Below are positions 43,914-51,899 of a DNA stretch of 64,000 bases, one piece after another; positions within the stretch are counted from its first letter, which is position 1, and each line of letters starts with the position of its first letter. The position numbers and the translations under genes were made by a program. The notes under the pieces were generated by a model. That model made no database searches. It was not told the DNA's origin and worked only from the letters and a program-made list of their open reading frames with translations. Origin of the DNA: Pontibacter amylolyticus (GTDB lineage: Bacteria; Bacteroidota; Bacteroidia; Cytophagales; Hymenobacteraceae); assembly GCF_014638845.1 (NCBI RefSeq), contig NZ_BMFP01000002.1, forward strand, positions 266,373 to 330,372. The letters run 5' to 3'.

Positions 43914-45188
43914 TTAGAAGCCGCCGCGGTACTTATACGTCATGGCCACCTTGTCAATCGCCACAATGTAGGCAGCAATACGCATCGGCACGTTGTACTT
44001 CTGCGAAGCGGCGTACACGCGCTCAAACGACTCATTCATGATGCGCTCAGCACGTTCGTTCACACGGTCCAGCGTCCACTTAAAGCCCATGCGGTTCTGC
44101 ACCCACTCGAAGTACGACACCGTTACACCACCGGAGTTGGCCAGAATGTCCGGCACCACCATAATGCCCTTCTCGTTGATGATGTTGTCGGCTTTGTAGG
44201 AAGTAGGGCCATTGGCACCTTCCACGATCAGGCGAGCCTGTATCTGGTCCACGTTCTTGATCGTGATCACGTCTTCCACAGCGGCAGGTACCAGCACGTC
44301 CACTTTAGAAACCAGCAGCTCGTCGTTGCTGATTTTCTCGGCGTTCTCGTAGCCCTCCAGTCGGCCTTTATTGTTGTTCTTGTATTCAATCGCCTCTTCG
44401 ATGTCGATGCCGTTGTCGTTCCAGTAGGCACCGCTCACGTCGCTCACACCAAGGATCTTCACACCACGCTCCGACATCAGCTTGGCAGCCCAGGCGCCCA
44501 CGTTGCCGAAGCCCTGTATCACGGCTGTTGATTTGGCCGGGTCCATGCCCAGTTTGTCCATAGCCGCCATTGCCGACACCATCACACCACGACCGGTTGC
44601 CTCTACACGGCCAAGCGAACCGCCCAGCACAAGGGGCTTGCCCGTTACTACCGCGTGTATGGTGGAGCCTTTCATTCGGGAGTATTCGTCCATCAGCCAG
44701 GCCATTTCGCGCGGACCGGTACCCATGTCAGGCGCAGGAATATCCTGGTCCGGGCCGAAGGTATCCACCAGCGCCTGGGTATAGGCTCTGGTCAAACGCT
44801 CCATTTCACCGGCAGACATCGAGAAAGGATCGCAGATAACGCCCCCTTTGGCGCCACCGTACGGGATGTCCACCACGGCGCACTTCCAGGTCATCCAGGC
44901 GGCCAGGGCCTTCACCTCGTCCAGGAACACATCCGGCGCAAAGCGCACACCACCTTTGGACGGGCCCAGGATGGTGGAGTGAATAACACGGTAACCTTCA
45001 AATACGCGTACTTTTCCATCGTCCATTGTAACAGGTACGTTTACGATCACCTGGCGCGTTGGCGTCTTGAGTACGTTGTAAACTTCCTCATCCAACCCCA
45101 GTATCTCTGCCGCGATGTTGAAACGCGACATCATCGATTCAAATGGGTTCTCCCTGTCCTTTATCGGTGCTGGCTCTTTGTATAACAT
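43914..45188 (-). CDS. gdhA: Glutamate dehydrogenase (Glu/Leu/Phe/Val family)
   Basis: 424 residues. The substrate lysines are in GPSKGGVRF (Lys78), WKCAVVDIPYGGAKGGV (Lys102, and Lys114 as the catalytic one), followed by the Asp of DQDIPAPDMGT. The Rossmann domain has VIQGFGNVGAWAAKL near 220-235. It interconverts glutamate and 2-oxoglutarate with ammonia. Length and motifs fit the GdhA/RocG group. It is preceded by cdsA at 95 bp, with a perfect 7-1-7 inverted repeat in that gap. A second dehydrogenase of the superfamily is at 57211. Confidence 0.95.
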   Translation of the reverse strand: MLYKEPAPIKDRENPFESMMSRFNIAAEILGLDEEVYNVLKTPTRQVIVNVPVTMDDGKVRVFEGYRVIHSTILGPSKGGVRFAPDVFLDEVKALAAWMTWKCAVVDIPYGGAKGGVICDPFSMSAGEMERLTRAYTQALVDTFGPDQDIPAPDMGTGPREMAWLMDEYSRMKGSTIHAVVTGKPLVLGGSLGRVEATGRGVMVSAMAAMDKLGMDPAKSTAVIQGFGNVGAWAAKLMSERGVKILGVSDVSGAYWNDNGIDIEEAIEYKNNNKGRLEGYENAEKISNDELLVSKVDVLVPAAVEDVITIKNVDQIQARLIVEGANGPTSYKADNIINEKGIMVVPDILANSGGVTVSYFEWVQNRMGFKWTLDRVNERAERIMNESFERVYAASQKYNVPMRIAAYIVAIDKVAMTYKYRGGF

Positions 45189-45238
45189 TATTTTTAAGCT
45201 TGATTTTATCGGTGGTTAACAATTATGGTGGTAAAGTT

Positions 45239-45253
45239 ATGTAATTATTACAT
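45239..45253. promoter_or_regulatory. Candidate operator upstream of gdhA
   Basis: ATGTAATTATTACAT, a perfect inverted repeat with 7-bp arms and one central base, 50 bp before the dehydrogenase start. A TAACTTTA -7-like box overlaps its left edge on the minus strand. Confidence 0.45.
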
Positions 45254-45283
45254 ACTCACACCTACACCTTTATCAACAATAAA

Positions 45284-46111
45284 TTAGAAAATCTTAAGGA
45301 ATGCGACGATGAACGGAACGGCCAGCACCAGGCTGTCGAAGCGGTCCAGGATGCCGCCGTGGCCAGGCAGCAGCGTGCCCGAATCCTTTACACCCAGGCT
45401 CCGCTTGAGCAGGGACTCCACCAGATCGCCCAGCACGCCGAAAACCGACACGATGATCGCTATGCCTATCCACTGGTAGAGCGCCAGATCGAGGAAGAAC
45501 AGAGACAGCACCCAGCCAACAAGGATGGTCAGGATCGTGCCGCCCATCCAGCCTTCCCAGGTTTTGCCGGGGGAGATGCGCTCGAAGAGTTTGTTTTTGC
45601 CGAAGTTTTTGCCTGCAATGTAGGCGCCCGTGTCCGACGACCAGATCAGCAGCAGCAGCCCCAGGATGGGCTGCCAGCGGTACTCCCCCTGCAGGTAGCC
45701 CAGCAGCTGGAGCAGCGAGAACGGCACGGCGATGTAAAGCACGCCCAGTAAGGTAAAGGCGATGTTCGTGAACGGTTGCGGTTGCTTGCGGTACAGTTCC
45801 AACACAAACATCAGGAACAGCGCTGGCAGGATAAGGTATAGCAGCTCGGCCGGGGCGTCTGCTTGCTCGAACATGAAAACGAAGATGAAGATACCAGCCG
45901 CCAGCAGGGTGCCGTATACCTTGTTGGCCTTTATACCGGCTGCACCCGCCAGTCTGTAAAACTCCAGCGTGCCCAGCACGGTAAGCCCCAGGAACAGGAT
46001 GAAGAAGGTCCACTCGCTGAAGATGATACCGCCGATGAATAGGGCGGCCCCCAATACTCCGACAATAAGGCGTTGCTGTAAATTACTAAGGGCAGATAGC
46101 TTGGTGCTCAT
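45284..46111 (-). CDS. cdsA: Phosphatidate cytidylyltransferase
   Basis: 275 residues with about eight membrane helices. The CDP-diglyceride synthase signature is in the C-terminal third: ISPGKTWEGWMGG, then GDLVESLLKRSLGVKDSGTLLPGHGGILDRFDSL, with the acidic residues that hold Mg2+ and CTP. It makes CDP-diacylglycerol. Upstream at 46 bp is a CPBP-type protease gene on the same strand. Overlapping frames in the same region are shadows. Confidence 0.95.
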   Translation of the reverse strand: MSTKLSALSNLQQRLIVGVLGAALFIGGIIFSEWTFFILFLGLTVLGTLEFYRLAGAAGIKANKVYGTLLAAGIFIFVFMFEQADAPAELLYLILPALFLMFVLELYRKQPQPFTNIAFTLLGVLYIAVPFSLLQLLGYLQGEYRWQPILGLLLLIWSSDTGAYIAGKNFGKNKLFERISPGKTWEGWMGGTILTILVGWVLSLFFLDLALYQWIGIAIIVSVFGVLGDLVESLLKRSLGVKDSGTLLPGHGGILDRFDSLVLAVPFIVAFLKIF

Positions 46112-46156
46112 GCGATATGGGTTGCCGGCAGCATCAGCCGGGTGATTTGTCTGGAT

Positions 46157-47122
46157 TTAACTGTTTTGACGCTCTCCTGCGGCTTCGGCTATGCTTTCGG
46201 GGCGTGTGGGCGTTTGCATAAACTGCTTGTAAAGGTAATAGATTACGGCCGCACTCAGCACCGCCGATATCAGAATGGTCATGACCGGCATCGGCTCCGT
46301 CGACTCGATATTGAAGTCAATGGCGCCCGTTTGCTGCAGGTATAGCAGCACTACTGTGAAGCCGTTGTTGAAGAAGTGCGCGATGATCGGCACCCAGATA
46401 TTGCCCGACCACAGGTATAGGTAGCCGAACAAAGCGCCCAGCAGTACGCGCGGCACAAAACCGAAGAACTGCACGTGTATGGCCGAGAAGATGATCGCCG
46501 CCACCCATACGGCTACGTGCGCATTGCCCGACCAGCGGTGCACCTGCCGTTGCAGCACGCCCCGGAACACCAGCTCCTCGCCGATGGCAGGTATAACGGC
46601 TATCACTAGCAGTCCCATCAGCAGGCGCGGAAACGTCCCGAAATTGGCGATCAGCTTGGTCAGTTCGGCCAGTTCGTCCTCCTTGGCACGCGCCCACTCC
46701 TCAAAACCCCGCATGAAGTCCGGCAAACCGAGCTCGGCGTTCCAGTTGATGATGAGCGAATTGGCTGGCATGATGAAGATGATCAGAAACCCCGCCAGCA
46801 GCAGCAAGGTGGGCAAAGGCAGCTTTTTCCAGTTCAGGTAATGGCCGATGTTCACCTTTGCCAGGCGCAGCATCAGCAGCGGCGCCAGCACAAAAGAGCA
46901 GAACTGCACCAGGCCCTGAAAGAGCAGGAGCGCATCGGCCGCTTCCGGATGCTCCGTCGGGTTGGCCAGCAGGTTGGTCAGGTCCATCACCTCTATTCCG
47001 AGCACCGTGGTTACCAGCGCCAGGTAGATAAAACTGGCCACAAAATAGCCGCCCAGCATGAATGCCAGCAACAGCAGCAGCACTAAAAATGGGTGTCGGT
47101 CTTCGGAGATGAAACCTTTCAT
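46157..47122 (-). CDS. CPBP-family intramembrane glutamic endopeptidase
   Basis: 321 residues from the ATG at 47120-47122 (MKGFISEDRHP); a longer frame upstream lacks a believable N-terminus and runs across the dusB promoter region. About eight membrane helices. The active-site motif EELVFRGVLQ stands near residue 181, with AIIFSAIHVQFF and IVAHFFNNGF-like phrases giving the two His residues. This family includes Rce1 and bacteriocin-immunity proteases. Its substrate is unknown. It heads the series ending in cdsA, with three AGGTATA copies inside. Confidence 0.86.
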   Translation of the reverse strand: MKGFISEDRHPFLVLLLLLAFMLGGYFVASFIYLALVTTVLGIEVMDLTNLLANPTEHPEAADALLLFQGLVQFCSFVLAPLLMLRLAKVNIGHYLNWKKLPLPTLLLLAGFLIIFIMPANSLIINWNAELGLPDFMRGFEEWARAKEDELAELTKLIANFGTFPRLLMGLLVIAVIPAIGEELVFRGVLQRQVHRWSGNAHVAVWVAAIIFSAIHVQFFGFVPRVLLGALFGYLYLWSGNIWVPIIAHFFNNGFTVVLLYLQQTGAIDFNIESTEPMPVMTILISAVLSAAVIYYLYKQFMQTPTRPESIAEAAGERQNS

Positions 47123-47143
47123 AGAGAAGATTAGGTTTAATTG

Positions 47144-47157
47144 ACGTAAATTTACGT
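47144..47157. promoter_or_regulatory. 14-bp palindrome between divergent CPBP and dusB genes
   Basis: ACGTAAATTTACGT is a perfect palindrome in a 53-bp divergent gap. Its TAAATTTA core is also a near-consensus -7 box on both strands, so one regulator could control both genes. Confidence 0.45.
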
Positions 47158-47175
47158 GAAATTTTAACTTTTGCT

Positions 47176-48165
47176 TTGGTAAAGATAGCGAACATAGAAC
47201 TGGGCGAGTTTCCGCTGCTGCTGGCACCGATGGAGGACGTGAGCGACCCGCCTTTCCGAAAAGTGTGCAAAGCCAACGGAGCAGACCTGATGTACACCGA
47301 GTTCATCTCTTCTGAGGGACTGATACGTGACGCCGCCAAAAGTGTGCAAAAACTCGACATTTTTGACTACGAGCGACCCATCGGCATCCAGATCTTCGGC
47401 TCCGACATCGACTCGATGCGCGAGGCCGCCATCGTGTCGTCGCAGGCCGGACCTGACCTCATCGACATTAACTACGGCTGCCCCGTGAAGAACGTAGCCT
47501 GCAAAGGGGCTGGCGCCGCACTGTTGCGCGACGTACCTAAGATGGTGAAGATGACCGAGGAGATCGTGAAAGCCACGCACCTGCCCGTGACCGTGAAAAC
47601 GCGACTGGGCTGGGACGAAGACACAAAATACATCGTGGAGACGGCTGAAAGACTGCAGGATATCGGTATAAAAGCGCTGAGTATACACGGCCGCACCCGC
47701 GTGCAGATGTACAAAGGCGAGGCCGACTGGACCCTGATTGCGGAGGTGAAGAACAACCCGCGCATGCAAATCCCCATCTTCGGTAACGGCGACATCGACT
47801 CGCCGCAGAAGGCGCTGGAGTACCGCAACAGGTATGGCGTGGACGGCATTATGATCGGCCGCGCCAGCATCGGTCATCCCTGGATCTTCAACGAGATCAA
47901 GCACTTCATGGCGACCGGCGAAGTTTTACCAGCTCCAACTTTAGAGGAACGTGTAGAGGTATGCCGCCAGCACTTCACACACTCGCTGGAGTGGAAGGGC
48001 GACAAGCTGGGTATTTTCGAGATGCGCCGCCACTACACCAACTACTTCCGCGGTCTTCCTCACTTCAAGCCCCTGCGCATGAAGCTGGTGCAATCCGAGG
48101 ACATCCAGGAAATCTACGACACGCTGGACGAGATCGCCCATACCATGGCGTATGAGGAAGCGTAG
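47176..48165 (+). CDS. dusB: tRNA-dihydrouridine synthase
   Basis: 329 residues of the Dus FMN-barrel family. APMEDVSDPPFRKVC near 17-31 is the N-terminal signature. Cys102 stands in NYGCPVKNVACKGAGAALL, the catalytic loop, and VKTRLGWD, IHGRTRVQMYKGEADW and IFGNGDIDS supply the FMN and tRNA contacts. It reduces uridines in tRNA D-loops. The start is TTG at 47176, six residues before the first strand. The stop is followed by a purine-rich AGAAAGTT tract. Confidence 0.95.
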   Translation: MVKIANIELGEFPLLLAPMEDVSDPPFRKVCKANGADLMYTEFISSEGLIRDAAKSVQKLDIFDYERPIGIQIFGSDIDSMREAAIVSSQAGPDLIDINYGCPVKNVACKGAGAALLRDVPKMVKMTEEIVKATHLPVTVKTRLGWDEDTKYIVETAERLQDIGIKALSIHGRTRVQMYKGEADWTLIAEVKNNPRMQIPIFGNGDIDSPQKALEYRNRYGVDGIMIGRASIGHPWIFNEIKHFMATGEVLPAPTLEERVEVCRQHFTHSLEWKGDKLGIFEMRRHYTNYFRGLPHFKPLRMKLVQSEDIQEIYDTLDEIAHTMAYEEA

Positions 48166-48170
48166 TGATT

Positions 48171-48333
48171 TAGAAAGTTAAAAAAGAAGAAAGTCAGAAA
48201 GTTTTTGAGGAGTTGGGGTATCGGCATACGTGTTGAGACTTCAACTCCTTTTATCTTTGCAGATGGTTCGAATGATGACTTACCAGAAGAGGCGAATTCT
48301 AACTTTCTACTTTTTTAACTTTCTAACTTAATT
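48171..48333. repeat. Inverted AGAAAGTT / AACTTTCT tracts around the EamA promoter
   Basis: The left tract (48171-48202) is built of AGAAAGTT heptamers after the dusB stop. The right tract (48297-48333) has AACTTTCT heptamers in reverse sense just before the next gene. They enclose the promoter at 48233-48259. Confidence 0.65.
48233..48259 (+). promoter_or_regulatory. Promoter of the EamA transporter gene
   Basis: TTG at 48233-48235, a 16-nt spacer, and TATCTTTG at 48252-48259, a full TAnnTTTG match. Transcription would start near 48266, giving a leader of at least 70 nt. Confidence 0.6.
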
Positions 48334-48339
48334 TAACTT

Positions 48340-49245
48340 ATCAAAACTATCCCCTCTCCCCCACAGCAGCAAACAGGCACACCTACTATTGCCTGGATTC
48401 TGGTCATCATACTGGCCCTGATCTGGGGAACATCCTTTATACTGATCAAAAAAGGCCTGGTCGTTTACTCATCGGATGAACTGGGGGCGCTGCGCATGGT
48501 CATCGCCTGCGCCGCCTTGCTGCCTTTTGCTATCAAGAATGTGCGCAAGGTGGAGCCACACCGCTGGAAGTTTCTGCTGGGCAGCGGGCTTCTCGGCAAC
48601 TTCCTGCCGGCTTTTCTGTTTGCCATCGCTGAGACGCGCCTGGCCAGTGGGCTGGCCGGAGTACTCAACTCACTCACAGCCCTGTTCACGCTGCTGGTAG
48701 GTGCCGCCCTGTTTGGCCAGTCCATTACCTGGATGCGCATGCTCGGCATCGTGGTAGGTATAGCGGGCACTGCCATTCTCATATTCTCGGGCAATGGCAA
48801 CGCCGAGCTCGACAACATGTACTATGGGCTGTACATTGTGCTGGCCACCATTTTCTACGGTATCAGCGCCAACCTCATCAAATTCCGCCTGCACGGCATG
48901 AAGGCTATTGCTGTCTCCAGTCTGGCGCTGCTCACGGTGGGTCCTGTGGCGCTCGTATACCTGTTCACGACCGATTTCTGGCACAAACTGCATCATGTGC
49001 CTGGTGCCTGGGAAGCGCTCATGTACATCGCGATACTGGCCGTGTTCAGCACCGCCATTGCCCTGGTGCTCTTCAACAAACTGATCCATATCTCTACCAC
49101 CCTGTTTGCCAGCTCCACCACCTACCTTATACCTGTGGTGGCGCTTATGTGGGGCGTTTTGGACGGGGAGGAAATTCAACTTTGGCACTACGTGGGCATG
49201 GTTATCATTCTGGCGGGGGTGTTTATTGTGAACCGGGCAAAGTAA
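48340..49245 (+). CDS. DMT-superfamily EamA transporter without a canonical start
   Basis: About 301 residues with ten hydrophobic segments in two EamA repeats (IWGTSFILIKKGLVV near the start, FTALFTLLVGAALFG, and TTLFASSTTYLIPVVALMWG in the second half). It is a drug/metabolite transporter of unknown substrate. The frame opens after a TAA at 48334-48336, and no ATG, GTG or TTG precedes the first helix. An ATC at 48340 (reading MKTIPSP) and an ATT at 48388 are the only plausible starts I see. An ATG at 48496 would remove two helices. A sequencing error is possible. Confidence 0.75.
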   Translation: MKTIPSPPQQQTGTPTIAWILVIILALIWGTSFILIKKGLVVYSSDELGALRMVIACAALLPFAIKNVRKVEPHRWKFLLGSGLLGNFLPAFLFAIAETRLASGLAGVLNSLTALFTLLVGAALFGQSITWMRMLGIVVGIAGTAILIFSGNGNAELDNMYYGLYIVLATIFYGISANLIKFRLHGMKAIAVSSLALLTVGPVALVYLFTTDFWHKLHHVPGAWEALMYIAILAVFSTAIALVLFNKLIHISTTLFASSTTYLIPVVALMWGVLDGEEIQLWHYVGMVIILAGVFIVNRAK

Positions 49246-49279
49246 TTTCTGAGAATCAATAAGGCGATTCCTTCCTCAG

Positions 49280-49312
49280 CAGCCTCTGTCATACCCTGGC
49301 AGAGGCTGTTTT
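49280..49312 (+). terminator. Intrinsic terminator of the EamA gene
   Basis: A 9-bp stem (49280-49288 with 49300-49308) followed by TTTTATTTTAT. Confidence 0.75.
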
Positions 49313-49406
49313 ATTTTATCCCGGCAGGGTATGACAATATCAGAATTTTCTAATCTCTCGATAATTTACTTATTTAAGGGTTTACAAGAACCGACCCAAC
49401 CACCAT

Positions 49407-51404
49407 ATGAGGTTATTACAGACCCTTTTGAGTCTTGCGCTGCTGATCCTTCTCTCATTTCAGGCAATGGCACAGGAAGACAGTTCAGAACTCGCCATAG
49501 AGGAACTCAAGCTGCAGGCCGTGAACGACACGGCTTTTACGCTGCGCGCCACCAACGAGTCGGGCAACCTGGTCAGGTATAGCGGCCCGCTGCCGGTGCG
49601 CATCAACGGCGACTTGCAGGAAATCAGCTTTACCGAAGGCGAGGCCCGCTTCTCTATACCTCAAAGGGCTAACCTGGTACAGGTGAGCGCCAACATCGGC
49701 ACCCATACCATAGCCCGCCTCTACCGCCTCGATGCCGAGGCCGAGCACGGCGTGCGCCACTTCCCGATGTGGCTCTCCATACTGCCTCCACTGATCGCCA
49801 TCATCCTGGCTCTTATCTTCAGGGAGGTGCTGCTATCGCTTTTTGCAGGTATATGGGTAGGAGGCTTTGTCATCTACGGCCTCTCCCTGAAGGCATTTTT
49901 CACCAGCCTGTTGGCTGTGGCCGACACCTATCTTATTGGTGCCCTCACCGATCCGGATCATATTTCCGTCGTCATTTTCTCGATGCTGATTGGCGGTATG
50001 GTGGCCATCATCTCCAGAAACGGGGGCATGGCAGGCGTCGTGAACAAGCTCTCGCGCTACGCACGCTCTGCCCGGAGCTCGCAGCTGGTGACATGGGTTT
50101 TGGGTATTGCCATCTTTTTTGACGATTACGCCAATTCCCTGATCGTGGGCAACACCATGCGCCCCGTTACCGACAAGCACCGCGTGTCGCGTGAAAAACT
50201 GGCCTACATCGTGGACAGCACCGCGGCTCCTGTGGCCGCCATCGCTTTTGTGACCACCTGGATCGGCGCTGAGCTGGGCTATATCAAGGATGCCACTGTC
50301 ACACTGGGTATAGAGGAAGGCGCTTATTCCATGTTTTTAAACTCCCTGCAGTATGCCTACTACCCGGTCCTCACGCTGGTATTTATGCTGATGCTGATCT
50401 GGATGAACCGCGACTACGGTCTGATGCACAAAGCCGAGCGGCGCGCCCGTACAACAGGCGCCGTGAGCAACCACCGCCCCGACAGCCGCAGCGACGCCCG
50501 CCAGCACCTGGAAATGGCCGAGTTCGAGGCCATCGACCCTGACCGCAGCCGCGCTTTCAATGCGCTGATACCGGTGCTGGTCGTTGTCTTCGGAACCGTC
50601 ATGGGCCTGCTTTTCACAGGGTACAACCCTGAAACGTGGGCTGATACAGGCATCGGTTTCTTCCGCAAGCTCTCCATGACAATCGGTGACTCCAACTCCT
50701 ATACCGCGCTCATCTGGGCATCACTTTCAGGGGTGGTTGTGGCGATAGCCCTTACGGTGAGCCAGCGCATCATGAGCATCTACGAAACGATGGAGTCGCT
50801 GGTGACGGGCTTTAAAACGATGCTGCCGGCCATGCTGATCTTGGTGCTGGCCTGGTCGCTGGCACAGGTTACCAAAGAGCTTTACACGGCCGAGTACCTG
50901 ACCTCGCTCTTCTCAGGCAACGTTTCGCCGCGCTGGCTCCCTGAGATCACCTTTTTCCTGGCTGGCATCATCGCCTTTTCTACCGGATCGAGCTGGGGCA
51001 CCATGGCCATTCTATACCCGCTGATGCTGCCTGCCACCTGGTATGTGAGTCAGCAGCACGGCATGAGTGTGGAGGAAACGATGCCGATCATGTACAACGT
51101 GATATCGGTGGTGCTGGCCGGAGCCGTGTTCGGCGACCACTGCTCCCCTATTTCCGACACCACCATTCTCAGTTCGCTCGCCTCGGGCTGCAACCACATC
51201 GACCACGTAAAAACGCAGCTGCCTTATGCCATTACGGTGGCGCTGGTAGCCAACTTAGTTTGCACCTCACTCTCAAGCTGGGGGGTGCACTGGTTTCTGG
51301 TATACCTTATCGGAATTGCCGTGCTGTGGGGCATCATCAAGCTGATTGGAAAGAAAAACGAACCTGAGTCCATACGCGCTGAAGCAGTCGCAGAACTTAC
51401 CTAA
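49407..51404 (+). CDS. NhaC-family Na+/H+ antiporter with exported N-terminal domain
   Basis: 665 residues. It begins with a signal-peptide-like helix (LLSLALLILLSFQAMAQ) and about 90 hydrophilic beta-rich residues (TAFTLRATNESGNLVRYSG) before the first carrier helix at about 117. About 12 membrane segments follow, with NhaC phrases such as VLGIAIFFDDYANSLIVGNTM, FSTGSSWGTMAILYPL and FGDHCSPISDTTILSS. It exchanges Na+ for H+. A cytoplasmic loop near 340-385 is rich in Arg and Asp. The exported extension is seen in some Bacteroidota members and may bind a ligand or the cell wall. Confidence 0.87.
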   Translation: MRLLQTLLSLALLILLSFQAMAQEDSSELAIEELKLQAVNDTAFTLRATNESGNLVRYSGPLPVRINGDLQEISFTEGEARFSIPQRANLVQVSANIGTHTIARLYRLDAEAEHGVRHFPMWLSILPPLIAIILALIFREVLLSLFAGIWVGGFVIYGLSLKAFFTSLLAVADTYLIGALTDPDHISVVIFSMLIGGMVAIISRNGGMAGVVNKLSRYARSARSSQLVTWVLGIAIFFDDYANSLIVGNTMRPVTDKHRVSREKLAYIVDSTAAPVAAIAFVTTWIGAELGYIKDATVTLGIEEGAYSMFLNSLQYAYYPVLTLVFMLMLIWMNRDYGLMHKAERRARTTGAVSNHRPDSRSDARQHLEMAEFEAIDPDRSRAFNALIPVLVVVFGTVMGLLFTGYNPETWADTGIGFFRKLSMTIGDSNSYTALIWASLSGVVVAIALTVSQRIMSIYETMESLVTGFKTMLPAMLILVLAWSLAQVTKELYTAEYLTSLFSGNVSPRWLPEITFFLAGIIAFSTGSSWGTMAILYPLMLPATWYVSQQHGMSVEETMPIMYNVISVVLAGAVFGDHCSPISDTTILSSLASGCNHIDHVKTQLPYAITVALVANLVCTSLSSWGVHWFLVYLIGIAVLWGIIKLIGKKNEPESIRAEAVAELT

Positions 51405-51415
51405 GCAAAGCGTTT

Positions 51416-51868
51416 ATGATCCCAAAACTGCAACCAGGAAAAGGTATAGCACAGTCTAAAAAACTGGCAGAGGAGTTTGACCGCATGCAACAATTGATCG
51501 ATGGGCTGAACAGCAAAGCCATACCGGAAGGTATAGCCGCTACCATTACGCAGCAGCTGGAGCCGCTCAACAGCCTGGATATTCCTGACAAGCAGTGTGC
51601 TGCCAGACTGAAAGAAAGCCGGCGCTCTATCCTGAGGCTTGTGGAAAAGCAATTAAACCTGGTTCCCCAAAAACATCATCTGAAACTGTGGATGGCACTG
51701 GGTATGTCGGCATTCGGCTTGCCATTTGGGGTCGTGTTTTCCCTGGCATTGAAGAATTTCGCCTTCATTGGGTTGGGCTTGCCGATTGGAATAGGTATAG
51801 GTATAGCTGTTGGCACCAAGCTCGATGAAAAGGCCAAAGCCGAAGGCCGACAGCTTGATTTGGAATAG
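51416..51868 (+). CDS. Uncharacterised small membrane protein
   Basis: 150 residues. The first 85 are helical and polar (KKLAEEFDRMQQLIDGLNSK, LKESRRSILRLVEKQLNL) and probably form a coiled coil. Two closely spaced membrane helices with Gly-rich turns (FGVVFSLALKNFAFIGLGLPIGIGIGI) and a charged tail follow. No family is recognised. It lies 11 nt after the NhaC gene, so it may be a partner of that antiporter. It holds four AGGTATA copies, two of them directly overlapping at 51793, so the GIGIG residues are encoded by the dispersed oligomer. Confidence 0.7.
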   Translation: MIPKLQPGKGIAQSKKLAEEFDRMQQLIDGLNSKAIPEGIAATITQQLEPLNSLDIPDKQCAARLKESRRSILRLVEKQLNLVPQKHHLKLWMALGMSAFGLPFGVVFSLALKNFAFIGLGLPIGIGIGIAVGTKLDEKAKAEGRQLDLE

Positions 51869-51899
51869 ACTAAAACAAGGCGACTTATTACCTGGAAAG

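Noticed and set aside
51793..51804. Simple microsatellite explanation for the oligomer
   Set aside because: Most copies are single and dispersed; only a few are tandem.
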